Assembly (NCBI RefSeq): GCF_007992495.1 | Contig: NZ_BKAJ01000012.1 | Coordinates: 47,714 to 111,713, forward strand | Direction: 5' to 3' | From: Reyranella soli | GTDB lineage: Bacteria; Pseudomonadota; Alphaproteobacteria; Reyranellales; Reyranellaceae | DNA length: 64,000 bases | Shown: positions 27,611 through 37,264 of the stretch, piece by piece | Layout: every line of letters begins with the position of its first letter | Numbering within the stretch: the first letter of the stretch is position 1 | Program-made: the position numbers and the translations under genes | The notes under the pieces: model-generated | Seen by the model: the letters and a program-made list of their open reading frames with translations, nothing else | What the model was told of the DNA's origin: nothing | Database searches by the model: none

Positions 27611-28579
27611 TCACGCAGAACGGGCTGCGCGTGCGGCGCGCAGACGGGCGAAATCGTCACCGGCATGATAGCTCGACCGCGTGAGTGGCGAGGCGGAGAC
27701 CATCAGGAAGCCCTTGGCGCGAGCGAGCGTCGCCAGCTCATCGAACTCGGCCGGCGTCCAGAAGCGGTCGATTGGGGCGTGCTTGGGTGTCGGCTGCAGG
27801 TACTGGCCGACGGTGAGGAAGTCGACGTCAGCCGCGCGCAGGTCGTCCATCACCTGCAGGATCTCCTCGCGTGTCTCGCCCAAACCGACCATCAGGCCGG
27901 ACTTGGTGAACATCGAGGGATCGATTTCCTTCACCTTGGAGAGCAATTGCAGCGAGGTGAAGTAGCGCGCACCGGGCCGGATGGTCGGATAGAGACGCGG
28001 CACCGTCTCGAGGTTGTGGTTGAACACGTCCGGACGTGCCGCCACCACGGTCGCGATGGCCCCCTCCTTGCGCAGGAAGTCGGGCGTCAGCACTTCGACC
28101 GTCGTGTTGGGCGCCTGGTGATGCAATGCGGTGATGACCGCCGCGAAGTGCCCTGCCCCGCCGTCCAAAAGGTCGTCGCGATCGACCGACGTCACCACGA
28201 CATGGCCGAGGCCGAGCTTGCCGACAGCTTCGGCGATGTTGGCGGGCTCGTGCGGATTGAGGGCGCCCGGCTTGCCCGTGGCGACGTTGCAGAAGGCGCA
28301 GGCCCGCGTGCAGGTCTCGCCCATGATCATGAAGGTGGCGTGCTTCTGCTTCCAGCACTCGCCGATGTTGGGACAGGCCGCCTCCTCGCACACCGTGGCG
28401 AGCCCGTACTGGCGCATCAGGCGCTTGGTCTCGGCATATTCCGGCGAGTTCGGTGCACGCACCCTGATCCAATCCGGCTTGCGCCGGATGGGATTGTCCG
28501 GCCGGTGCGCCTTCTCGGGATGGCGCTCGGCGCGGCTCAGCGGGAGCCTGTCGCCCAGGTCGTTGGGGGTTCCGTCCAT
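27611..28579 (-). CDS. lipA: lipoyl synthase
   Basis: A radical SAM enzyme inserting two sulfurs into octanoyl-lipoyl domains. The product is 322 residues. The auxiliary cluster cysteines are in [12 protein letters not shown] and the radical SAM CxxxCxxC is CTRACAFC. The C-terminal serine motif region is [10 protein letters not shown]. It lies downstream of the pyruvate dehydrogenase genes, whose E2, E1 beta and possibly other lipoyl domains it serves. Confidence 0.98.
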   Translation of the reverse strand: MDGTPNDLGDRLPLSRAERHPEKAHRPDNPIRRKPDWIRVRAPNSPEYAETKRLMRQYGLATVCEEAACPNIGECWKQKHATFMIMGETCTRACAFCNVATGKPGALNPHEPANIAEAVGKLGLGHVVVTSVDRDDLLDGGAGHFAAVITALHHQAPNTTVEVLTPDFLRKEGAIATVVAARPDVFNHNLETVPRLYPTIRPGARYFTSLQLLSKVKEIDPSMFTKSGLMVGLGETREEILQVMDDLRAADVDFLTVGQYLQPTPKHAPIDRFWTPAEFDELATLARAKGFLMVSASPLTRSSYHAGDDFARLRAARAARSA

Positions 28580-28585
28580 GACGGC

Positions 28586-29998
28586 CTAGATATGGAGCGT
28601 TCGTCCGTACGCCGCCAGTACCGACTCGTGCATCATTTCCGACAGGGTGGGATGCGGGAACACCGTGGCGATCAGCTCGGCCTCGGTGGTCTCCAGCGTC
28701 TTGGCGATGCTGTAACCCTGGATCAACTCGGTCACCTCGGCGCCGATCATGTGGGCGCCCAGAAGCTCGCCGGTCTTGGCGTCGAAGATGGTCTTGATGA
28801 AGCCCTCGGGCTCGCCGAGCGCGATCGCCTTGCCGTTGCCGATGAACGGGAACTTGCCGACCTTGAGCTGCAGGCCCTTGGCCTTGGCGGCCGCCTCGGT
28901 GAGGCCGATGCTCGCCACCTGCGGCTGGCAGTAGGTGCAGCCCGGGATGTTCTCGGTCTTCATCGGATGAACGCCTTTCACGCCGGCGATCTTCTCGACC
29001 ACCAGCACGCCTTCGTGCATCGCCTTGTGGGCCAGCCACGGCGGTCCGGCGACGTCGCCGATAGCATAGACGTTCGGCTCGCCGGTAAAGCCCCATTGAT
29101 CGATCACGATGTGGGTCTTCTCGACCTTCACCTTGGTACCTTCGAGCCCCAGGTTCTCGACATTGCCGACGATGCCCACGGCGCTGATCACGCGGTCGAC
29201 GGTGATGTCCTGACTCTTGCCGCCGGCCGTGATCGTTGCGGTGACGCTGTCCTTGCCCTTCTTCAGGCCGCCGACCGTGGCGGCCGTCAGGATCTTCATG
29301 CCCTGCTTCTCGAAGGCGCGCTTGGCGAAGGCCGAGACCTCCTCGTCCTCGACGGGCAGGATTCGGTCGAGCACCTCCGCAACCGTCACCTCGGCGCCCA
29401 TGGTGCGATAGAAGCTCGCGAACTCGATCCCGATCGCACCCGACCCGATCACCAGGAGTGATTTGGGAAACTCCGGCGGTACCATCGCTTCGCGGTAAGT
29501 CCAGACGAGTTTGCCGTCGGACTCGAGGCCGGGAAGCTGGCGGGCACGGGCGCCCGTCGCCAGGATCACGTTCTTGGCGGTGAGCGCGACGTTGCTCTTG
29601 TCCTTCATCGCGACGGCAACTTTGCGCTGCCCACCATCGCTGCCCGCGAGCTTGGCGTCGCCGTCGAACACCGTGATCTTGTTCTTGCGCATCAGCATCT
29701 TGACGCCGTTGCTAAGCTGGTTCGCGACCTTGCGCGAACGCTCGACGACCTTCTTGGCGTCGTAGGAGAAATCCTTGACGGAAATCCCGAACGAATCGGC
29801 ATGCTTGATGAGGCCGAAGACCTCCGAAGTGCGCAGCAGCGCCTTGGTCGGGATGCAGCCCCAGTTGAGGCAGATGCCGCCCATGTTCTCGCGCTCGACG
29901 ACGGCGGTCTTGAGGCCGAGCTGCGCCGCGCGGATCGCGGCGACATAGCCGCCCGGCCCGCCGCCGACGATGATGATGTCGAAGCTGGTGTCGGCCAT
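28586..29998 (-). CDS. lpdA: dihydrolipoyl dehydrogenase (E3)
   Basis: A 470-residue flavoprotein reoxidising dihydrolipoyl groups with NAD. The FAD motif is IIVGGGPGGYVAAIRAAQLG, the redox disulfide is GGICLNWGCIPTKALL, and the NAD motif is VIGSGAIGIEFASFY. The C-terminal catalytic His-Glu pair is in FPHPTLSEMMHE. The gene has no lipoyl domain of its own. It lies 9 nt after pdhC. Confidence 0.97.
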   Translation of the reverse strand: MADTSFDIIIVGGGPGGYVAAIRAAQLGLKTAVVERENMGGICLNWGCIPTKALLRTSEVFGLIKHADSFGISVKDFSYDAKKVVERSRKVANQLSNGVKMLMRKNKITVFDGDAKLAGSDGGQRKVAVAMKDKSNVALTAKNVILATGARARQLPGLESDGKLVWTYREAMVPPEFPKSLLVIGSGAIGIEFASFYRTMGAEVTVAEVLDRILPVEDEEVSAFAKRAFEKQGMKILTAATVGGLKKGKDSVTATITAGGKSQDITVDRVISAVGIVGNVENLGLEGTKVKVEKTHIVIDQWGFTGEPNVYAIGDVAGPPWLAHKAMHEGVLVVEKIAGVKGVHPMKTENIPGCTYCQPQVASIGLTEAAAKAKGLQLKVGKFPFIGNGKAIALGEPEGFIKTIFDAKTGELLGAHMIGAEVTELIQGYSIAKTLETTEAELIATVFPHPTLSEMMHESVLAAYGRTLHI

Positions 29999-30007
29999 GA
30001 TGCGCTC

Positions 30008-31315
30008 CTAGACCAGCATGGAAGCGGGCTGCTCGACATAGGCGCGCAGCGTTTGCAGGAACTGCGCGCCCATGGCGCCGTCGACCACGCGGTGATCGAC
30101 CGCCAGCGTGCAGCTCATCATGTTGCGCGCGACCAGCTGGCCCTTGCGCACGACCGCCCGCTCCTCGCCCGCACCGACGGCCAGGATCATGGCCTGCGGC
30201 GGGTTGATGATGGCCGAGAAGCTCTGGATGCCGAACATGCCGAGGTTGGAGATGGTGAAGCCGCCGCCCTGGAACTCGTCGAGCTTGAGCTTGCCGATCT
30301 TGGCCCGTGCGGCGAGGTCCTTCATCTCGGTCGCGATCTGCGCCAGGCCCTTCATGTCGGCGTTGCGCACAATCGGCGTGATCAGGCCGCGATCGGTGGC
30401 GACGGCGACCGAGATGTCGACCGCGCCGTACTGGATCATCTCGTCCTCGGTCCACGAGGCGTTGCACTCGGGATGATCACGCAGCGCCTTGGCGCATGCC
30501 TTGATCACCATGTCGTTGACCGAGACCTTGGTCCCCTTCTTTTCCGCGACGGCATTGATCGCCTGGCGCGCCGCCAAAAGCGCATCGATCTCGAGGTCGA
30601 CCGTCAGGTAGAAGTGCGGCACGGTCTGCTTGGACTCGAGCATGCGCCGCGCGATGACCTTGCGGACCGCCGTGTGCGGCACGCGCGAGTCGCCCGGCGC
30701 CACGAACACCGGTTGCACGCCGGCCGCCGGTGCCGGCCGAGGCGCTGGCGCGGCTGCAGGAGCCGCGGCGGGTGCGGCACCCGGCTTGGCGGATTCAACA
30801 TCGGCTTTGACGATGCGGCCGTTGGGACCACTGCCCTTGATGCGCGAAAGATCGAGCCCCTTCTCCGCAGCGATTCGCTTGGCCAACGGCGACGCAAAGA
30901 TACGCGCGCCGCTTGATGCGGCAGTTGGCTGAGGTGCCGGAGCGGCCGCAGGTGCAGCCTTTGGCGCGGCAGGAGCCGGCGCGGCGGCAGCAGCAGGCGC
31001 TGCAGCGGGTGCAGGCTTTGCTGCCGGAGGCGCAGCGGCCGGCGCTGCGGCATCCTTGGGAACTTCCGTCTCGCCCTCTTCCAGCAGGATGGCGATGACG
31101 GCGTTGACCTTCACGCCTTCGGTGTCCTCGGCCACGACGATCCGGCCGACCTTTCCCTCGTCGACCGCCTCGACTTCCATGGTCGCCTTGTCGGTCTCGA
31201 TTTCGCAGATCACCTGGCCGGATTTGACGGTATCGCCTTCTTTGACATGCCACTTGGCGAGCTTGCCCTCCGTCATGGTGGGCGACAGCGCGGGCATCAG
31301 GATATTGATCGACAT
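30008..31315 (-). CDS. pdhC: pyruvate dehydrogenase E2, dihydrolipoyl acetyltransferase
   Basis: A 435-residue core subunit. One lipoyl domain (residues 1-80) has the lipoylated Lys in [12 protein letters not shown]. An Ala/Pro-rich linker, the peripheral subunit-binding domain (FASPLAKRIAAEKGLDLSRI) and a second linker lead to the acyltransferase domain, with the active-site motif DHRVVDGAMGAQF near the C-terminus. It lies 16 nt downstream of pdhB. Confidence 0.97.
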   Translation of the reverse strand: MSINILMPALSPTMTEGKLAKWHVKEGDTVKSGQVICEIETDKATMEVEAVDEGKVGRIVVAEDTEGVKVNAVIAILLEEGETEVPKDAAAPAAAPPAAKPAPAAAPAAAAAPAPAAPKAAPAAAPAPQPTAASSGARIFASPLAKRIAAEKGLDLSRIKGSGPNGRIVKADVESAKPGAAPAAAPAAAPAPRPAPAAGVQPVFVAPGDSRVPHTAVRKVIARRMLESKQTVPHFYLTVDLEIDALLAARQAINAVAEKKGTKVSVNDMVIKACAKALRDHPECNASWTEDEMIQYGAVDISVAVATDRGLITPIVRNADMKGLAQIATEMKDLAARAKIGKLKLDEFQGGGFTISNLGMFGIQSFSAIINPPQAMILAVGAGEERAVVRKGQLVARNMMSCTLAVDHRVVDGAMGAQFLQTLRAYVEQPASMLV

Positions 31316-31331
31316 GGTCTAGGATCCCGCG

Positions 31332-32720
31332 TCAGCGATTGCAGACTTCGCGGGCAGCCTCGACGATGTTCTCGGGCTGCGGCAGGGCCATCTTCTCGAG
31401 ATTGGCGGCGTAAGGCAGAGGCACGTCGGCGCCGTGCACGCGCTTGACCGGCGCGTCGAGCCAGTCGAACGCCTGCTCCATCATCTGGGCGGCAAGCTCC
31501 GAGCCGATGCCGGCAAAGGCCCAGCCCTCCTCGACCGAGACCAGGCGGTTGGTCTTCTTGACCGAGTTCACGATCGTCTCGGTGTCGAACGGGCGCAGGC
31601 TCCGAAGGTTGATCACCTCGGCATCGATGCCCTGCTTGGCGAGCTCGTCGGCCGCAGCCAGCGCCTTGCCGACCATGATCGAGAACGCCGTGATGGTGAC
31701 GTCCTTGCCCGGCCGCTCGATCTTGGCGCGGCCAATCGGCAGCACGAAATCGGGATCCTCCGGCACGTCGAACGACTGGCCGTAGAGGATCTCATTCTCG
31801 AGGAAGATCACCGGGTTGGGATCGCGGATCGCCGCCTTGAGCAGGCCCTTGGCGTCGGCGGCGCTCCATGGCGCCAGCACGCGCAGGCCCGGAACGTGGG
31901 CGTACCAGCTCGCATAGCATTGCGAATGCTGGGCGCCGACGCGCGCGGCGGCGCCGTTGGGTCCGCGGAAGACGATCGGGCTCGTCATCTGGCCGCCCGA
32001 CATGTAGTGCGTCTTGGCCGCCGAGTTGATGATCTGGTCCATCGCCTGCATGGCGAAGTTAAAGGTCATGAACTCGACGATCGGCTTCAGCCCGCCGAAC
32101 GCCGCACCGACACCCAGGCCGGCGAAGCCATGCTCGGTGATCGGCGTGTCGATCACGCGCTTGGCGCCGAATTCCTCGAGCAGGCCCTGGCTCACCTTGT
32201 AGGCGCCCTGGTACTGCGCGACTTCCTCGCCCATCAGGAAGACGCTGCCGTCGCGGCGCATCTCCTCGGCCATCGCGTCGCGCAGGGCTTCGCGAACCGT
32301 CATGTGCACGGTCTTGCCGTTCCATTCCGGCTCCGCAGCCGGCGCGGATGCCGCGGGCGCGGCCGGAGCGGCCGCCTTTGCCGTCGCCGGAGCTTCGACC
32401 TTGGCCTGCTGGGGGGCCGGCTCGGGCGCAGGCGCCGCCGCAGCCGGTGCGGCCTTGGCCGCGTCAGCAACGCTTTCGCCCTCGGCCGCGAGAACGCAGA
32501 TCGGCGTGTTGACCTTGACGCCTTCAGCGCCCTCCTCGATCAGGAGCTGGGCGACGGTGCCTTCATCGACCGCTTCGACTTCCATGGTTGCCTTGTCGGT
32601 CTCGATCTCGCAGATCACCTGACCGGCCTTGACCGCATCGCCGACCTTCACATGCCACTTGGCCAGCTTCCCCTCGGTCATGGTTGGCGAGAGGGCTGGC
32701 ATCAGAACCGGAATCGACAT
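31332..32720 (-). CDS. pdhB: pyruvate dehydrogenase E1 beta with N-terminal lipoyl domain
   Basis: A 462-residue TPP-enzyme subunit. It carries a lipoyl domain (residues 1-80, same [12 protein letters not shown] site as E2) and an Ala/Pro linker before the E1 beta body ([20 protein letters not shown] ... [23 protein letters not shown] segment). This lipoyl-E1 beta fusion is a known alphaproteobacterial feature. It pairs with pdhA, which starts just upstream with a 6-nt gap. Confidence 0.97.
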   Translation of the reverse strand: MSIPVLMPALSPTMTEGKLAKWHVKVGDAVKAGQVICEIETDKATMEVEAVDEGTVAQLLIEEGAEGVKVNTPICVLAAEGESVADAAKAAPAAAAPAPEPAPQQAKVEAPATAKAAAPAAPAASAPAAEPEWNGKTVHMTVREALRDAMAEEMRRDGSVFLMGEEVAQYQGAYKVSQGLLEEFGAKRVIDTPITEHGFAGLGVGAAFGGLKPIVEFMTFNFAMQAMDQIINSAAKTHYMSGGQMTSPIVFRGPNGAAARVGAQHSQCYASWYAHVPGLRVLAPWSAADAKGLLKAAIRDPNPVIFLENEILYGQSFDVPEDPDFVLPIGRAKIERPGKDVTITAFSIMVGKALAAADELAKQGIDAEVINLRSLRPFDTETIVNSVKKTNRLVSVEEGWAFAGIGSELAAQMMEQAFDWLDAPVKRVHGADVPLPYAANLEKMALPQPENIVEAAREVCNR

Positions 32721-32726
32721 GATGGA

Positions 32727-33776
32727 TCAGGCTCCGACCAGGACGTCGGTCCACAATTCGGACGGGTCGGGCTCGGGACTGTGCTGGGCGAACTCGGCAG
32801 AGTCGTTCACGATCTTGCGGATCTCGGCATCCACCGCCTTCAGCGCGGTCTCGTCGGTCATCTTTCCATCCAGCAACAGCTTGCGCACATGGTCGATCGG
32901 ATCGCGCTCGTTGCGATACTTGTCGACCTCTTCCTTGGTCCGGTACTTGGCGGGATCGCTCATCGAGTGACCGCGATAGCGATAGGTCTGCATCTCGAGG
33001 ATGTACGGGCCGCCATTGCGGGCGTGCTCGACCGCCTTCTCGCCTGCGGCCTTCACGGCAACGACGTCCATGCCGTCGACACGCTCACCGGGAATGCCGA
33101 AGGATTCGCCATGGCGATAGAGCTCGGTGACGGCCGAGGCGCGCTCGACCGAGGTGCCCATGCCGTAGCGGTTGTTCTCGATGATGTAGATCACCGGCAG
33201 CTTCCAGAGGGCTGCCATGTTCATGGCTTCGTAGACCTGGCCCTGGTTGGCGCTGCCGTCGCCGAAGTAGGTCAGCGAGACGTTGTCGCTGCCGTTGTAC
33301 TTGTGGGCGAAGGCCAGCCCCGTGCCGATCGGCACCTGGGCGCCGACGATGCCGTGGCCGCCATAAAAGTTCTTCTCGCGGCTGAACATGTGCATCGAGC
33401 CGCCCTTGCCTTTGGAATAGCCGCTGGACCGGCCCGTCAGCTCGGACATCACGCCCTTGGGATCCATGCCGGCCGCCAGCATGTGGCCGTGATCGCGGTA
33501 GGAGGTGATGATGGCGTCGCCCAGCTTGATCGTCGACTGCATGCCGACAACGACGGCTTCCTGGCCGATATAGAGATGGCAGAAGCCGCCGATCAGGCCC
33601 ATGCCGTAGAGCTGGCCCGCCCGCTCCTCGAAGCGGCGGATCAGCAGCATGTCGCGATAGAAGGATTTGAGCTGGTCGGCGGTGACACTGTTGTCACCCG
33701 CACCTGGGGGCCTGGTCGATGCCGTCGGCGTGGCGGGAGAAGATTCGACCTTCGGCTTCGTGGCCGGCTTCGCCAT
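32727..33776 (-). CDS. pdhA: pyruvate dehydrogenase E1 alpha
   Basis: A 349-residue TPP-binding subunit. The start is the ATG at 33776, with the Shine-Dalgarno GGAGGGG about 8 nt upstream. A longer frame to 33953 has no such signal. The TPP motif GDGSANQGQVYEAMNMAAL is clear, and YRYRGHSMSDPAKYR holds the region phosphorylated in eukaryotic homologues. It is first of the pdhA-pdhB-pdhC-lpd-lipA-coq10 run. Confidence 0.97.
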   Translation of the reverse strand: MAKPATKPKVESSPATPTASTRPPGAGDNSVTADQLKSFYRDMLLIRRFEERAGQLYGMGLIGGFCHLYIGQEAVVVGMQSTIKLGDAIITSYRDHGHMLAAGMDPKGVMSELTGRSSGYSKGKGGSMHMFSREKNFYGGHGIVGAQVPIGTGLAFAHKYNGSDNVSLTYFGDGSANQGQVYEAMNMAALWKLPVIYIIENNRYGMGTSVERASAVTELYRHGESFGIPGERVDGMDVVAVKAAGEKAVEHARNGGPYILEMQTYRYRGHSMSDPAKYRTKEEVDKYRNERDPIDHVRKLLLDGKMTDETALKAVDAEIRKIVNDSAEFAQHSPEPDPSELWTDVLVGA

Positions 33777-33971
33777 ATGATTTCCCCTCCGCGTATCCCG
33801 TTGCCGCTTATAGCATCGCCTGGAGCGATGTGGTTGATCTAGCAGCAAAAAACCAGCCGAGAGAGCGTGCGGCGCAGCATTTGAGAGAATGTTTGCAACG
33901 GCCCCTTCGCGTCGACAGTTTGTTTCAGCCGGCCGCGACGCGAACCTGATCAACGCGTCACGGATGCGCTC

Positions 33972-34292
33972 CTAACGCGTCGGCGTGAAGATGACGATGT
34001 CGTCCTTGCGTGAGAAGTTCAGCAGCACACGCGCCCGTTCATCCAGCATGTCGGGATCGAGGCTCTGGTTGCGCAGCGCAGAGACGCGCCGCTCCCAGAT
34101 CTTCCGCGTGGTCTCGGCTTCGGCGAGGTTCTGCTCGGCGACCAGCACTTCGCGCTGCAGGTGCACCATGGCGAGCAGGCCGCGATCACCGTTCACCAGG
34201 TGATAGCCGAAGTATCCGAACACCGTAGCGAAGATGATCGGAGCCAGAATCTGACGTGGCCGCAACAACATATACGAACTTCCTGACACCAT
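33972..34292 (-). CDS. septum formation initiator family protein (FtsB/DivIC)
   Basis: A 106-residue single-span protein (or 99 if started at the second Met at 34271). It has a short cytoplasmic N-terminus (LLRPRQ), a transmembrane helix (ILAPIIFATVFGYFGYHLV) and a periplasmic coiled coil (LQREVLVAEQNLAEAETTR). The end, LDERARVLLNFSRKDDIVIF, is the typical FtsB-like tail. FtsB bridges FtsL and FtsQ in the divisome. The location upstream of pdhA is common in Alphaproteobacteria. Confidence 0.88.
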   Translation of the reverse strand: MVSGSSYMLLRPRQILAPIIFATVFGYFGYHLVNGDRGLLAMVHLQREVLVAEQNLAEAETTRKIWERRVSALRNQSLDPDMLDERARVLLNFSRKDDIVIFTPTR

Positions 34293-34333
34293 AAGGCAAC
34301 ATATGGTGTTGAGGAGTCAAGATTTTTCGCGGC

Positions 34334-35050
34334 TCAGGCGCGCGAAAGCCCGATCCTCACCCGCCTGTTGTGCCGCCCCTTGTTGTCGATCTTGAGGATG
34401 CGGATGGGCGGAGATCCGCCGGTCGAGGCGAGATGTGTGCCGCCACAGGCCTGTCGATCGAGCCCGACGATCTCGACGATGCGGACCTTGCCGTCGGGCG
34501 TGGGCGGTGGCGCGACGGAGCGGCTGCGGATCAGGCCCGCTTCGGCCTGGGCCTCGTGCATCGGCACATAGGCGAAGCGGACCGGGATGTCCTGCCGGAT
34601 GAGGTCGTTGATCGGCCCTTCCAGCGCCCGCAGGCGATCGCTGTCTGCCCCTTGGATGTCGAAGTCCATGCGCGCCGTGCCGTCCTCCGCCATCTGCACC
34701 CCGGTCACCAGCGCGCCGTCAAAGCTCTGGAACACCAAGGCGTTCAGCACGTGCGTGTCGGTATGGAGCTGGCGCATCATGCGCCGGAAATCGGGATCGA
34801 CGGCCGCCTCGACGCTGCCGGCGATTTCACTCTGGCTGTCGAGAAGGTGCCACAGCTTGCCGGCCGAGATCTCGAAGCCCGTGACCCTCGCCTCGCCGCC
34901 CTGCCAACGAATGACGCCGCGGTCGGCGAGCTGTCCGCCGCCGCCGGGATAGAACGGCGACTGGACCAGCGCGACCTTGCCGGGGCGCGCATCGGCCACG
35001 TCGGTCTGCACGGTCAGGATCTCGGGTTGCTCATGACAAAAGAGGTGCAT
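34334..35050 (-). CDS. alanyl-tRNA editing protein (AlaX family)
   Basis: A free-standing trans-editing domain that hydrolyses Ser- or Gly-mischarged tRNA-Ala. The product is 238 residues from the ATG at 35050. A longer frame to 35134 would include intergenic repeat DNA. The zinc motif is intact: HTDTH in the first half and CGGTHLASTGG near the end. SPFYPGGGGQLADRG is the N-terminal signature shared with AlaRS. It is oriented with ftsB but separated by 41 nt. Confidence 0.93.
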   Translation of the reverse strand: MHLFCHEQPEILTVQTDVADARPGKVALVQSPFYPGGGGQLADRGVIRWQGGEARVTGFEISAGKLWHLLDSQSEIAGSVEAAVDPDFRRMMRQLHTDTHVLNALVFQSFDGALVTGVQMAEDGTARMDFDIQGADSDRLRALEGPINDLIRQDIPVRFAYVPMHEAQAEAGLIRSRSVAPPPTPDGKVRIVEIVGLDRQACGGTHLASTGGSPPIRILKIDNKGRHNRRVRIGLSRA

Positions 35051-35078
35051 GCGGCCTGATAGGCCGCCCTGCGGCGAG

Positions 35079-35097
35079 GGTATTGGCGAAAATTGCC
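35079..35097 (-). promoter_or_regulatory. shared element upstream of alaX
   Basis: On the minus strand the sequence reads GGCAATTTTCGCCAATACC and ends 28 nt before the alaX ATG. Sixteen bases (AATTTTCGCCAATACC) are identical, in the same orientation relative to the downstream gene, to 36064-36079 upstream of the acyl-CoA dehydrogenase. It is a candidate binding site for the AraC-type regulator between them. Confidence 0.5.
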
Positions 35098-35129
35098 GAT
35101 GCTGAGATCGCGTGTCGACGAGTCCCGCT

Positions 35130-35195
35130 GTCACCCCGAGCGCAGCGAGGGGCCTTTAGGCAACAGGAAAGGTCCCTCGCTTCGCTCGGGATGAC
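35130..35195. repeat. long palindrome, TCATCCCGAGCGAAGCGAGG type
   Basis: The left arm GTCACCCCGAGCGCAGCGAGG is paired with the right arm CCTCGCTTCGCTCGGGATGAC, with two or three mismatches and a loop of about 24 nt. It lies between alaX and the AraC gene. Related copies are at 37576-37650 and 40871-40940. Confidence 0.75.
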
Positions 35196-35203
35196 ATCGA
35201 GTG

Positions 35204-36085
35204 CTAGGCGGCCGCAGCTGCGGCGCGCGCGAATTGCGTGGGCGTGATGCCGTAGCAGCGCTTGAAATGCTTGTTGAGCGCACTCTGGTCGTAGAAGCCG
35301 ACGTCGGTCGCGACGTCGGCCAGGACCGGCTCATGCCGCAGTCGGCGACACGCCATGTTGAGCCGGACCTGCGTCAGGTAGGCGTGCGGCGTGAGCCCGA
35401 CGGTGCGCTTGAACAGGCCGATGAGCTGGAACGTCGTCAGTCCGACCTCGGCCGCCAGGTCCTCCAGGCGCAGCTCCGAAGCGTAGTCGGCATGCATGCG
35501 ATCCTTCACGCGCGCCAGCAACTGGCGATCGACCGGCGCCGGCGGGATACGACTGCCGCCGCTGCCATGGCGCCGGAACAGCCGGCCGAAGCTGCCGACC
35601 AGAAGCTCGCGCTCATGGAACACGTCGCGCCCCTCCTCGATGGCGCAGTGCATCGCCATGAAGGCCTCGATCAGGTCGCGGTCGGCGAAGATGTTGTGCG
35701 TGAAGTACGGCACGCGTTCGATGCCCAGCCCGGCCGCGAGCTGGCCAAGCGCGGCCTGCGTGAGATACATCGACCGATACTGCCAGCGCGCGCTCCAGCC
35801 CATCCATCCCGCGTGCGGCTCGGCGGGATTGAAGACGAACAGCGTCGACGGTGTCGCCTCTTCGACCTGGCCGCGACTCTTGACCACCGAGCCGCCGTTC
35901 TCGGTCACGGCGACGACCAGGGCCTCGTGGATGTGCGGCGGATATTCGTGGGTCGTGAAGTCGGCGCGCATCAGGCTGAGGCCGGTGAGATGCCGGTCCC
36001 ACCAGTATTCCGTGGAGTTCCTAGGATCGCTGCGGGCCACGCCTGAAGATACCCGGCTTGGCCAATTTTCGCCAATACCGGCCAT
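35204..36085 (-). CDS. AraC family transcriptional regulator
   Basis: A 293-residue regulator. The N-terminal cupin-type sensor (HEYPPHIHEALVVAVTENGG, FVFNPAEPHAG) probably binds a small effector. The C-terminal double helix-turn-helix spans about 190-290 (LRLEDLAAEVGLTTFQLIGLF and VLADVATDVGFYDQSALNKHF). The ATG at 36085 has a strong Shine-Dalgarno (AGGAGGG, 5 nt spacer). The gene is divergent from the acyl-CoA dehydrogenase, only 23 nt apart, and the shared 16-nt element overlaps its first codons, so autoregulation and control of the neighbour are likely. Confidence 0.93.
   Translation of the reverse strand: MAGIGENWPSRVSSGVARSDPRNSTEYWWDRHLTGLSLMRADFTTHEYPPHIHEALVVAVTENGGSVVKSRGQVEEATPSTLFVFNPAEPHAGWMGWSARWQYRSMYLTQAALGQLAAGLGIERVPYFTHNIFADRDLIEAFMAMHCAIEEGRDVFHERELLVGSFGRLFRRHGSGGSRIPPAPVDRQLLARVKDRMHADYASELRLEDLAAEVGLTTFQLIGLFKRTVGLTPHAYLTQVRLNMACRRLRHEPVLADVATDVGFYDQSALNKHFKRCYGITPTQFARAAAAAA
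36060..36079 (+). promoter_or_regulatory. shared element upstream of acyl-CoA dehydrogenase
   Basis: The sequence is GGCCAATTTTCGCCAATACC, ending 29 nt before the dehydrogenase ATG and overlapping the 5' end of the divergent AraC gene. It is the counterpart of the element at 35079-35097. The almost equal distance to the start codon in both places argues for a regulatory role. Confidence 0.5.
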
Positions 36086-36108
36086 CGCCGCCCTCCTAGC
36101 CTGCGGCC

Positions 36109-37263
36109 ATGTTGACCGAAGGCCAGCGCCAGATCCGCGACATGGCCCGCCAGTTTGCGGCCCGCGAGCTGGCGCCGACGGCCGCCGAACGCGATCGCGT
36201 ACCGCGCTTCCCGCGCGAGGCCTTTGCGCGCATGGGCGAGCTCGGCATGCTGGGCATGACCGTGCCGGCGGAGTTCGACGGCGCCGGCACCGACTACGTC
36301 TCCTACGCGCTCGCCATCATGGAGATCGCGGCGGCGGACGGTGCGTCGTCGACCGCGTTCCAGGTGCACAACTCGCTGGTCTGCCTGCCCATCCTGCGGC
36401 ACGGCACGGCGCAGCAGAAGGAACGCTTCCTGCGCCCCCTCGCCCGCGGCGAACTTTTAGGCGCCTTCTGCCTCACCGAGCCTGGCGCGGGCTCCGATGC
36501 CGCCGCCATCACGACGCGTGCCGAGCGTGTCGGCAATAAGTTTGTCCTGAACGGCAGCAAGCAGTTCATCACGTCCGGCCGCAGCGCCGATATCGCGCTG
36601 GTCTTCGCCGTGACGGATCCGGCGGCGGGCAAGCAGGGAATTTCTGCGTTCATCGTGCCGACCAGGACACCGGGCTACACGGTAGCGCGCGTCGAGCACA
36701 CGATGGGCCAGCGCTCGTCCGATCACTGCCACGTCGTGTTCGACAAGTGCGAGCTCCTGCCCGACCAGATTCTGGGCGAGGAAGGTGAAGGCCTGCGCAT
36801 TGCGCTCGGCAACCTCGAAGGCGGCCGCATCGGCGTGGCCGCGCAATCGGTCGGCATGGCGCGCGCCGCCTATGACGCCGCCCTGGCCTATGCCAAGGAG
36901 CGCCGCACTTTCGGCAAGGCCATCATCGAGCACCAGGCCGTGGCCTTCCGCCTGGCCGACATGGCGACCTCGCTGCAGGCCGCCGAACTGATGGTGCTGA
37001 ACGCCGCCCGCCTGCGCGACGAGGGCCGGCCCTGCCTCAAGGAGGCGTCGATGGCCAAGCTGTTCGCCTCGGAGATGGCCGAGAAGGTGTGCTCGGCCGC
37101 CATCCAGATCCATGGCGGCTACGGCTATCTCAACGACTTCCCGGTCGAGCGCATCTATCGCGACGTGCGCGTCACCACGATCTACGAGGGCACGTCCGAC
37201 ATCCAGCGGCTGGTGATCGGCCGCCAGCTTGCCGGTGAAGCCCAGTTCGAAGGAGTGACCTGA
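36109..37263 (+). CDS. acyl-CoA dehydrogenase
   Basis: A 384-residue FAD enzyme that introduces a trans-2,3 double bond into an acyl-CoA. GAFCLTEPGAGSDAAA is the first family signature. RRTFGKAIIEHQAVAFRLADM and QIHGGYGYLNDFPVERIYRDVRVTTIYEGTSDIQ-type C-terminal segments form the FAD and dimer contacts, and the catalytic Glu is in the YEGTS motif. The substrate range is not clear. It is followed after 1 nt by a small ABM-fold gene and is probably controlled by the divergent AraC regulator. Confidence 0.95.
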   Translation: MLTEGQRQIRDMARQFAARELAPTAAERDRVPRFPREAFARMGELGMLGMTVPAEFDGAGTDYVSYALAIMEIAAADGASSTAFQVHNSLVCLPILRHGTAQQKERFLRPLARGELLGAFCLTEPGAGSDAAAITTRAERVGNKFVLNGSKQFITSGRSADIALVFAVTDPAAGKQGISAFIVPTRTPGYTVARVEHTMGQRSSDHCHVVFDKCELLPDQILGEEGEGLRIALGNLEGGRIGVAAQSVGMARAAYDAALAYAKERRTFGKAIIEHQAVAFRLADMATSLQAAELMVLNAARLRDEGRPCLKEASMAKLFASEMAEKVCSAAIQIHGGYGYLNDFPVERIYRDVRVTTIYEGTSDIQRLVIGRQLAGEAQFEGVT

Positions 37264-37264
37264 A

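Noticed and set aside
31434..33842. Plus-strand open frame of about 800 codons opposite pdhB/pdhA
   Set aside because: Antisense shadow of the pyruvate dehydrogenase genes; His/Leu/Gly/Asp-rich without motifs.
33777..33971. pdhA promoter
   Set aside because: A TATAAG is present (33812-33807, minus strand) but no -35 box at a suitable distance, so I do not list it as a feature.
35051..35134. N-terminal extension of the AlaX protein to 35134
   Set aside because: It would translate the shared regulatory element and part of a palindromic repeat. AlaX proteins begin near the ATG at 35050.
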